DNA of 5,598 nucleotides. Origin: Victivallales bacterium. Its GTDB lineage: Bacteria > Verrucomicrobiota > Lentisphaeria > Oligosphaerales > Oligosphaeraceae. Shown here piece after piece: positions 1-4,523 of the stretch. Within the stretch, counting starts at the first letter, position 1. Each line of letters starts with the position of its first letter. Both the position numbers and the translations under genes were made by a program. The stretch covers positions 1-5,598 of the forward strand of contig JAFTAC010000344.1 of assembly GCA_017458805.1 (NCBI GenBank), given 5' to 3'. A model generated the notes under the pieces. The model was not told where the DNA came from, did no database searches, and saw only the letters and a list, made by a program, of their open reading frames with translations.

Positions 1-249
1 CGCCACGGACAGTCCCAGCTTCTCCGCTATCTCGCTGACCGAATGTCCTGTCTGCTGCAAGGCAAGTGCCTCCTCTGGCAGTGGCGATTCCATTGCGCCC
101 AGGGTGATGAGAATCTTCCGCACCGTCGTCCGCGTGATGCCGAACTTCTGCGCCACCGCCCGAAGCGAACCGCTCAACGCCGTGCCGGGATGAAGGTAGG
201 CCTCCGCCACTCGTTCCATGAACTCCAAATCTTGTTCCTTCTGTTCCAT
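1..249 (-). CDS. Small helix-turn-helix DNA-binding protein, C-terminus beyond window
   Basis: Eighty-three codons are visible from ATG 249-247 and the frame is still open at the window edge. Two segments look like helix-turn-helix units: residues about 28-50 (SLRAVAQKFGITRTTVRKIL) and about 71 to the edge (SVSEIAEKLGLSVA), so a DNA-binding regulator or a DNA-binding part of a mobile-element protein is inferred. No catalytic domain is visible in the part present. The ATG at 249 has no clear Shine-Dalgarno; Met11 (219-217) has TTGGAG five bases upstream and may be the true start. The gene is separated from the operon by an AT-rich gap with its own candidate promoter, so it is probably a separate transcript. 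I do not recognise a named family; resemblance to small HTH proteins of gut Firmicutes is from memory only. Confidence 0.7.
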   Translation of the reverse strand, partial: MEQKEQDLEFMERVAEAYLHPGTALSGSLRAVAQKFGITRTTVRKILITLGAMESPLPEEALALQQTGHSVSEIAEKLGLSVA

Positions 250-319
250 TGCGTCTATATGTGTCTTTGCTGTGAAAGGTTGACCAATTTAGACATTTAT
301 CTTGTTTTGACATGTTAAT

Positions 320-347
320 AATATATCATATTCAACCTATAATTCAA
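320..347 (-). promoter_or_regulatory. Candidate sigma-70-type promoter for the HTH gene
   Basis: On the minus strand a -35-like TTGAAT (347-342) is followed after 16 bp by TATATT (325-320), preceded by TG one base upstream, giving an extended -10 (TGATATATT). It lies in the AT-rich intergenic stretch about 70 bp upstream of the ATG at 249, so transcription would start near 313. AT-rich DNA yields such matches by chance, so this is a prediction only. Confidence 0.4.
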
Positions 348-379
348 ATTAAAATAACAATTCGACATATCATGGCGAT

Positions 380-422
380 AAAAAAAAGTGCTTTGGAAGG
401 CGATTTAGAAAAAAGATGCCTT
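380..422 (-). terminator. Weak possible terminator after the 431-811 gene
   Basis: Reading the minus strand just past the stop at 433-431, AAGGC (422-418) can pair with GCCTT (401-397), extended by an AT/AT pair around one bulged base. A run of eight T follows at 387-380. The loop is long and A/T-rich, and nine bases separate the stem from the T run, so it is not a canonical intrinsic terminator. Its position at the end of the co-directional gene block is the main support. Confidence 0.25.
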
Positions 423-430
423 GTAAAAGG

Positions 431-811
431 TTATCCATGATGGTTCTCCTCCTCTGGAGAAAGGTCCTTTTCGAAGAGAGGAAACTCTGTATTCGCGTGT
501 TTGAGTTTCACCACGCCCAGCCAGGCCAGCACAGGGAGCAGATAGCTTGCGCCGAAAACGCCGAGCTGTTTGGGAGTTGTTATCTGTACGCCGCTGGCAA
601 CAAGCTCAAGTGCCTTGCGGTAGCCATGGATGATTGTCGAGCGCGTGACCGACTTCGCCTTGCGGTCGAAGAACACCTCGTTGCCGCGCACCTCGAATGA
701 GAACTGAAGTCCTTTTATCGTGGAGAATCCACGTCCCTCACAGGCACATAATTTCTCCCAGAATTCATTCTCATCCGCAGTGTACTGCTCAATCTTCGCA
801 AAACGTCCCAT
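431..811 (-). CDS. Uncharacterised small protein (126 aa) downstream of fucU
   Basis: I do not recognise a named family and assign no function. The 126-residue product starts MGRFAKIEQY. It has a probably beta-rich middle (residues about 29-50, including FSFEVRGNEVFF), a basic helix-like stretch (about 51-70), a hydrophobic segment GVFGASYLLPVLAWLGVV (84-101) that looks more like a buried helix than a true membrane span, and an acidic tail ending EEENHHG. It begins only 10 nt after the fucU stop, which suggests co-transcription, but no Shine-Dalgarno is visible before the ATG. It may be translationally coupled or unrelated to fucose. From memory, similar small hypothetical proteins occur in Firmicutes genomes outside polysaccharide loci, so its place here may not indicate its role. 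Coding is favoured over the antisense frames because it fits the packed operon. Confidence 0.7.
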   Translation of the reverse strand: MGRFAKIEQYTADENEFWEKLCACEGRGFSTIKGLQFSFEVRGNEVFFDRKAKSVTRSTIIHGYRKALELVASGVQITTPKQLGVFGASYLLPVLAWLGVVKLKHANTEFPLFEKDLSPEEENHHG

Positions 812-821
812 GATTTACAGT

Positions 822-1232
822 TCAGAGAATCACGCCTTTCTGCAGGATGATGTTGCCGTACTGGCGCGTCTCGCCCGTCTGGACGATGGCAAAAGCCTTC
901 TTTGCATATTCGTAGAAGGCGAACCGTTCCAGATAGCCAGCTTTCTGCCCTGTGATGCTCTCGCAGATGGCAACGTACTCTGCGTCCAGATGGTCGCCCT
1001 CGACAGGAGCCATCATCAGCACGGGATGTTCGACATAGCTGTCCAGCTCGAAGAGGGGCATCACGCCCTTGAGCAAATCATCGATGCGGAGGCCGTCCGC
1101 GCGGATGACCTTTGGTCCAAGACTGTATGCTGGAAAATGCGCGTCTGCAAAGAGGATGTAGTCGCCATGTCCCATCTCGCAGAGCGTCTTGAGCAGTTCG
1201 GGCGATATCAGTGGTGAAATTCCCTTGAGCAT
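822..1232 (-). CDS. fucU: L-fucose mutarotase (RbsD/FucU family)
   Basis: FucU interconverts the alpha and beta anomers of L-fucose in the cytoplasm, supplying the anomer used by fucose isomerase or fucokinase. The 136-residue product matches the family over its full length (E. coli FucU is about 140 aa). It has the N-terminal MLKGISPLISPELLKTL, the MGHGD motif with the expected catalytic His22, ADAHFPAYSLGP, IRADGL, PLFELDSYVEHPV, and the C-terminal RFAFYEYAKKAFAIV and YGNIILQKGV motifs. The start ATG at 1232 is set by AAGGA (1245-1241), eight bases upstream and inside the last codons of fcl; the gap to the fcl stop is 5 nt. It is therefore the third gene of a gmd-fcl-fucU unit. The context is odd because de novo GDP-fucose synthesis has no free-fucose intermediate; recycling or salvage of fucose is an inference. 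Confidence 0.95.
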   Translation of the reverse strand: MLKGISPLISPELLKTLCEMGHGDYILFADAHFPAYSLGPKVIRADGLRIDDLLKGVMPLFELDSYVEHPVLMMAPVEGDHLDAEYVAICESITGQKAGYLERFAFYEYAKKAFAIVQTGETRQYGNIILQKGVIL

Positions 1233-1237
1233 GTTTT

Positions 1238-2170
1238 TTATCCTTGGAGATTCCTGTATTCCCGTATTGTCCGTGCGATTCCCTCATCGAGGCTGATTGA
1301 CGGCTTCCAGCCGAGGCTGTTCGCGCGGCTGGAGTCCATCAGCTTGCGGTACATGCCATCGGGCTTGCTCGAATCCCACGAGATTATTCCCCTGAATCCT
1401 GCGGCATCCGCGATCTTCCGCGCCAGTTCCGCAATCGTTATGTCGCTGCCGTAGCCGATATTGATGACTTCTGGCTCGTCATGGTTCTGCATGAAATAGA
1501 ATACGGCATTCGCAACGTCATCGACATGAAGGAATTCCCGCAATGGCCGTCCCGTTCCCCAGAGGATTTCCTCTTCCTTGCCCTCGTCGGCGGCAGTGAC
1601 AAAACGACGTATGAAAGCAGGAAACACGTGGCTGTTTTCGGGATGGTAGTTGTCGTTCGTGCCGTAGAGGTTGCACGGCATAAGGCTGACGGTGTTCCAG
1701 CCATACTGGCGAGTCAAGTACAGGCAGAGCTTGTAGCCGGCGATTTTTGCGAGAGCATAGCCCTCGTTGGTCGGCTCCAGAGGGCCAGTGAGAAGATACT
1801 CCTCCTTGATAGGCTGCGGAGCCTGGCAGGGATAGATGCAACTTGAACCAAGGAAGCAGAACTTCTTCACGCCATGCAGGTAGCTCTGCATGATGACGTT
1901 GTTCTGTATTTCCAGATTCTCAAGCAGGAACTCCGCGCAGTGCGTCTTGTTGGCCATGATTCCGCCCACTTTCGCCCCTGCCAGGACAACATAGTCGGGG
2001 CGTTCTGCGTCGAAGAACGCCTTTACAGCCGCCTGGTTCCGCAGGTCCAGCTCTGCGTGGGTGCGCTTCAGGATGTTGCGGTACCCCTCCGCCTCGAACT
2101 TGCGGACGCAGGCGCTGCCCACCATCCCGCGATGCCCGCAAATGAATATCTTCGCATTTCTGTCCATCAT
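1238..2170 (-). CDS. fcl: GDP-L-fucose synthase (3,5-epimerase/4-reductase)
   Basis: This enzyme converts GDP-4-keto-6-deoxy-D-mannose to GDP-L-fucose using NADPH, the second step after Gmd. It is an extended short-chain dehydrogenase of about 310 aa (E. coli Fcl is 321). Visible motifs are the Rossmann GHRGMVG (12-18), FLGSSCIYP with Ser109 and Cys111, YALAK with Tyr138 and Lys142, and His181 in ENSHVFP. These match the family's Ser/Tyr/Lys triad and the Cys/His pair used for epimerisation, so it should be active. The frame is open further upstream to 2224, but that would overlap gmd by about 50 nt. The ATG at 2170 lies one base after the gmd stop and has AAAAGGG (2185-2179) eight bases upstream; a second ATG follows at 2167. 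The arrangement implies translational coupling to gmd. Its last codons carry the fucU ribosome-binding site. Also known as wcaG. Confidence 0.96.
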   Translation of the reverse strand: MMDRNAKIFICGHRGMVGSACVRKFEAEGYRNILKRTHAELDLRNQAAVKAFFDAERPDYVVLAGAKVGGIMANKTHCAEFLLENLEIQNNVIMQSYLHGVKKFCFLGSSCIYPCQAPQPIKEEYLLTGPLEPTNEGYALAKIAGYKLCLYLTRQYGWNTVSLMPCNLYGTNDNYHPENSHVFPAFIRRFVTAADEGKEEEILWGTGRPLREFLHVDDVANAVFYFMQNHDEPEVINIGYGSDITIAELARKIADAAGFRGIISWDSSKPDGMYRKLMDSSRANSLGWKPSISLDEGIARTIREYRNLQG

Positions 2171-2171
2171 A

Positions 2172-3224
2172 TTAGAAGCCCTTTTCGTAATGCGGATTCT
2201 CCAGAAGGCGGAAGTCGGCATCAAGCATGATCTTCACCAGCTGTTCGAACTTCACCTCTGGCTCCCAGCCAAGCTTGGCTTTCGCCTTGGCCGGATTTCC
2301 AAGCAGCTGCTCCACCTCCGCAGGACGGAAATAGCGCGGGTCGATACGGACGACCACCTTGCCGCTGGTCGTGTCGATGCCAACCTCGTTCACACCGTCG
2401 CCTTGCCATGCGACGGGATGCCCAGCCAATTCAAACGCTCGCTCTATGAATTCGCGGACAGTGTGCATCTCGCCTGTCGCGACCACATAGTCGTCAGCCT
2501 CGGGCTGCTGGAGCATCATCCACATCATGCGGACGTAGTCCTTCGCATAACCCCAGTCGCGTTTCGCGTCGAGGTTGCCCATGAAGAGGCAGTTTTGCCT
2601 TCCTGTGACAATCCGTGCGACTGCCATCGTAATCTTCCGCGTGACGAATGTCTCGCCTCTGCGGGGCGACTCGTGGTTGAAGAGGATGCCATTGGAGGCG
2701 TGCAGCCCGTATGACTCTCGGTAGTTCTTCGTAATCCAGAAACCGTACAGCTTGGCGACGGCGTAGGGGCTGCGCGGGTAGAACGGCGTCGTCTCGCTCT
2801 GCGGAACCTCCTGCACTTTCCCGTACAGCTCCGATGTGGAGGCCTGGTAGAAATGGACTTTAGGGCAAGTCTCGCGGACGGCGTCCAGGATGCGCAACAC
2901 GCAAAGACCGTCGGTGTCGGCAGAGTATTCAGGCATGTCGAAACTGACGCGGACGTGTGACTGCGCACCAAGGTTGTAGATTTCATCCGGCTGAATCTTC
3001 TCGAAGAGCCGACTCAGGTTGCTGGCGTCCGTCAGATCTCCGTAGTGGAGAAAAAGCGAAACGCCATCGATGTGCGAATCCTGATAGAGATGGTCGATGC
3101 GATTTGTGTTGAAGGTGCTTGATCGGCGTATGAGACCATGCACCTCGTACCCCTTGTCAAGAAGCAGCTCCGTCAGATACGAGCCGTCCTGTCCTGTTAT
3201 TCCTGTGATAAATGCCTTTTTCAT
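2172..3224 (-). CDS. gmd: GDP-mannose 4,6-dehydratase
   Basis: Gmd performs the first committed step from GDP-D-mannose to GDP-4-keto-6-deoxy-D-mannose in the cytoplasm. The 350-residue length is normal for the family. Visible features are the Rossmann GITGQDG (8-14), the NADP-selective LIRRSSTFNT (31-40), NLGAQSHV (84-91), ASTSELYG with Thr130 and Glu132, YAVAK with Tyr154 and Lys158, NHESPRRGETFVTRKIT (183-199), and the C-terminal GWEPEVKFEQLVKIM. These cover the Thr/Glu/Tyr/Lys catalytic set, so the gene looks intact. The start ATG at 3224 matches the family N-terminus exactly, but no clear Shine-Dalgarno precedes it. The upstream neighbour is a truncated kinase 39 nt away; downstream, fcl follows after 1 nt. 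Present-day expression probably depends on read-through from the GT genes or on a promoter near the IS scar. Confidence 0.97.
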   Translation of the reverse strand: MKKAFITGITGQDGSYLTELLLDKGYEVHGLIRRSSTFNTNRIDHLYQDSHIDGVSLFLHYGDLTDASNLSRLFEKIQPDEIYNLGAQSHVRVSFDMPEYSADTDGLCVLRILDAVRETCPKVHFYQASTSELYGKVQEVPQSETTPFYPRSPYAVAKLYGFWITKNYRESYGLHASNGILFNHESPRRGETFVTRKITMAVARIVTGRQNCLFMGNLDAKRDWGYAKDYVRMMWMMLQQPEADDYVVATGEMHTVREFIERAFELAGHPVAWQGDGVNEVGIDTTSGKVVVRIDPRYFRPAEVEQLLGNPAKAKAKLGWEPEVKFEQLVKIMLDADFRLLENPHYEKGF

Positions 3225-3263
3225 GTGTCGATATTCTGAGGATAAATTGTTCTAGAAAGCGAA

Positions 3264-3407
3264 TCAGGCACGGCATGCATGTATGCGAAGCGCATTGGGT
3301 ATCGGCTTCTCGGAAATCAGCACCCAGTAGCCTCCACCGCCTGCGCCAGTGATCTTCCAGCCGTAGGCAGTGCCGCGATACTTTTCAATTGCCTCCGTGT
3401 GGTCTCG
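3264..3407 (-). pseudogene. GHMP sugar kinase, C-terminal remnant
   Basis: About 47 residues remain of a protein that in this family is usually 320-350 aa. The visible part includes EKYRGTAYGWKITGAGGGGY, with the glycine-rich third GHMP motif (GAGGGG), followed by a typical C-terminal strand region (WVLISEKP) and a TGA stop. The N-terminal ATP-binding and catalytic regions are missing. The frame can be extended upstream to a TTG at 3458, but that part is encoded by IS-like sequence and is not kinase. Relatives phosphorylate sugars such as heptose 7-phosphate, galactose or fucose. The remnant is too short to decide, although the neighbouring GDP-fucose genes make a sugar-1-kinase plausible. 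Activity is not expected. The 5' limit of kinase homology (about 3407) is an estimate. Confidence 0.75.
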
Positions 3408-3416
3408 ATTGGTTTG

Positions 3417-3443
3417 AGGTGTGAAGATTAATTTAACACACCT
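3417..3443. repeat. Inverted repeat flanking the candidate -10 in the IS remnant
   Basis: AGGTGTG (3417-3423) and CACACCT (3437-3443) form perfect 7-bp arms around a 13-nt A/T-rich centre. Pairing continues beyond one mismatch into GGTT-type outer bases (3411-3415 with 3445-3448). It could be an operator for an IS-encoded regulator, or a hairpin in RNA. No T run follows on either strand, so it is not a terminator. Confidence 0.5.
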
Positions 3444-3457
3444 TAACCCATTGTCCA
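3430..3457 (-). promoter_or_regulatory. Candidate promoter in the IS end, facing gmd-fcl-fucU
   Basis: TGGACA (3457-3452, 5/6 match to the -35 consensus) is followed after 16 bp by TAAATT (3435-3430), preceded by TG one base upstream (extended -10 TGTTAAATT). In an intact IS this would drive the transposase; here it points into the kinase remnant and gmd. The transcription start would be near 3423. Prediction from sequence only. Confidence 0.4.
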
Positions 3458-3583
3458 ATTTTCTGGGGCCACTTTATTCACTTTCCGTGCGAAGGCTACC
3501 GCAATCGGCATCCCGACATAACCAAGACCAATCAGTGAGAGTTTTGCATCGCCTTTAAGAAGTGCTTCGTATGGAGTGTTCAA
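3443..3583 (-). pseudogene. UDP-N-acetylhexosamine 6-dehydrogenase (WbpO/TviB-like), N-terminal remnant
   Basis: A TTG start at 3583-3581 overlaps the stop of the GT26 gene by four bases (TTGA) and has an excellent Shine-Dalgarno AAAAGGA (3597-3591) seven bases upstream. The first 36 residues end in KLSLIGLGYVGMPIAVAFA plus RKVN, the NAD-binding Rossmann start of UDP-glucose/GDP-mannose dehydrogenases. The lead-in (NTPYEALLKGDAKL) resembles the WbpO/TviB/CapL branch that oxidises UDP-GlcNAc or UDP-GalNAc at C6. After codon 36 the frame enters the IS-like end and stops after ten more codons at 3445-3443. The family is normally about 420-430 aa, so catalytic Cys and Lys regions are absent and the gene is dead. 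It shows that the ancestral locus made an aminouronic-acid nucleotide sugar. This fragment lies outside the usual length limits for gene calling. Confidence 0.85.
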
Positions 3584-4476
3584 GGTTGTTTCCTTTTCTG
3601 GTAGGGACAATACGGCACACTGGAGTTACATGGCATTCCGTCACAGTCGGGGAATATCCCGCAGTTCGGTTTCCGCAATTGCTCATGAGGATGTCCACGG
3701 AACAGGAACTTTATGCGTCCAAAGGAAGCCAGCACAAGACGGAGTGCCACATGTGATACACAGATGATGTTGCGAACAAAGACACGTTTTCCGCCCGTGC
3801 AAAGCCGCCACAGCCACTCCATACCGATTGCACGCATCCACTGCGGAGCCCACGCCTGGTGCGCTGTGTGGAAATCAAAGGCTGCGCCCACACCCAGCAT
3901 GACTGGCACGGGAATGCGTCCCAGATACTTATGCATCCACTGCTCCTGCCTGGGACCTCCGAGAGCCACCCAGAGCAAATCCACTTTCTTTTCACGCAGC
4001 TCGTTGCAGAGTGTCTCCAACTCCTCTTCTGTCGGTTCGCGAAATGGCGGGCAGGACGTTCCAACCACCTGTAAACCAGAATAACGCTCCTCCAAACGTG
4101 CCTTCAACTCCTCCGCGACACCTTCCTTTCCACCATAGAAATAATGCCTCCAGCCATGTGCGATACCATATTCGCACAATGACAGCAACATTCTGGGACC
4201 TGTCACGCGTGTTACCCGTTTGCCTAGTTTCCATGATGCAAGAGCCGCAACTGCGATGCCGTCGGGATAGCACAGTGAGGCCTTGTTGAGGACTTCACCT
4301 ATTTTCGGTTGCCGAAATGACAAGTGAAGCATATTACCCTCGAAAAAACAGACATAATGGTATCCCCCATTCACGACTAATTGGCTTATCTCTTCCAGTG
4401 CCTGCTCGACATTGGAGACATTCACCTGTACGCCGTTGATTGGTATCACTTGAAACTTGTCTTCAGAAAGTGCCAT
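3580..4476 (-). CDS. WecG/TagA/CpsF family glycosyltransferase (GT26)
   Basis: GT26 enzymes add the second sugar of a repeat unit onto an undecaprenyl-PP-sugar at the inner membrane face; members use UDP-ManNAc, UDP-ManNAcA or UDP-glucose. Motifs visible are YPDGIAVA (70-77; Asp72 aligns with the proposed catalytic Asp), RVTGPRML (90-97), YFYGGKEGVAEEL (112-124), VVGTSCPPF (137-145), VDLLWVALGGPRQEQWM (165-181), and GVGAAFDFHTAHQAWAPQWM (195-214) leading to the WLWRLC stretch. The core ends near residue 255; the 298-aa product is about 50 residues longer than typical, with four Cys (272, 278, 283, 290) in a basic tail. The start ATG at 4476 has no strong Shine-Dalgarno. It lies 47 nt after the GT4 stop and overlaps the dehydrogenase start by 4 nt, so an aminouronic acid donor is suggested but not proven. 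The N-terminal part is visibly less GC-rich than gmd. Confidence 0.92.
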   Translation of the reverse strand: MALSEDKFQVIPINGVQVNVSNVEQALEEISQLVVNGGYHYVCFFEGNMLHLSFRQPKIGEVLNKASLCYPDGIAVAALASWKLGKRVTRVTGPRMLLSLCEYGIAHGWRHYFYGGKEGVAEELKARLEERYSGLQVVGTSCPPFREPTEEELETLCNELREKKVDLLWVALGGPRQEQWMHKYLGRIPVPVMLGVGAAFDFHTAHQAWAPQWMRAIGMEWLWRLCTGGKRVFVRNIICVSHVALRLVLASFGRIKFLFRGHPHEQLRKPNCGIFPDCDGMPCNSSVPYCPYQKRKQP

Positions 4477-4505
4477 ATAGAAGAAACTTATCCAGCCCCC
4501 CTTGC

Positions 4506-4521
4506 AAAACGAAAGCGTTTT
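4506..4521. repeat. Short inverted repeat in the GT4-GT26 gap
   Basis: AAAACG (4506-4511) and CGTTTT (4516-4521) are perfect 6-bp arms around a 4-base centre, directly after the GT4 stop codon. On the transcribed (minus) strand it is followed by GCAAGG rather than a T run, so it is not a standard terminator. It may be a small mRNA hairpin between the two coding regions, or chance. Confidence 0.35.
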
Positions 4522-4523
4522 CT

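Larger units (their letters stand above)
3411..3480 (-). mobile_element. IS3-family-like left-end remnant at a deletion junction
   Basis: On the minus strand the sequence starting at 3480 begins TGAATAAAGTGGCCCC and continues to AAAATTGGACA at 3452. This has the form of IS3-family terminal inverted repeats (5'-TGA, a CCCC block, then TTGGACA). It interrupts a dehydrogenase gene exactly where homology stops. About 40 further bases (down to roughly 3411) fit neither flanking gene and are probably IS-internal leader. No transposase frame and no second inverted repeat are present before the kinase remnant, so only one end remains. Identification is by motif form from memory; the inner boundary is approximate. 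Confidence 0.5.

Noticed and set aside
280..300. TTGACCAATTTAGACA as a second IS3 end
   Set aside because: It shares only a CCAATTT core with the 3452-3480 terminus, lacks the CCCC block and TGA end, and no transposase is nearby.
307..334. Plus-strand TTGACA with a TATTCA-like -10 in the AT-rich gap
   Set aside because: There is no plus-strand gene for it to drive and the -10 match is poor; AT-rich background explains it.
720..1217. Plus-strand open frame of 165 codons
   Set aside because: It lies antisense across fucU and the 126-aa gene, has no recognisable motifs or ribosome-binding site, and the minus-strand fucU assignment is unambiguous.
2171..2224. Upstream extension of fcl to an ATG at 2224
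   Set aside because: The added 18 residues are antisense-free overlap with gmd codons, resemble no Fcl N-terminus, and the ATG at 2170 has a good ribosome-binding site and family-typical Rossmann spacing.
2061..2714. Plus-strand open frame of 217 codons
   Set aside because: It is antisense to the end of gmd and the start of fcl, both full-length with all catalytic motifs; the translation shows no domain and is a by-product of GC-rich codons.
3250..3257. TTCTAGAA palindrome upstream of gmd
   Set aside because: An 8-bp palindrome is expected by chance and lies in no recognisable operator context.
3562..3767. Two overlapping plus-strand frames beside the scar
   Set aside because: They are antisense to the GT26 tail and the dehydrogenase start, and their translations resemble neither a transposase nor any known small protein.
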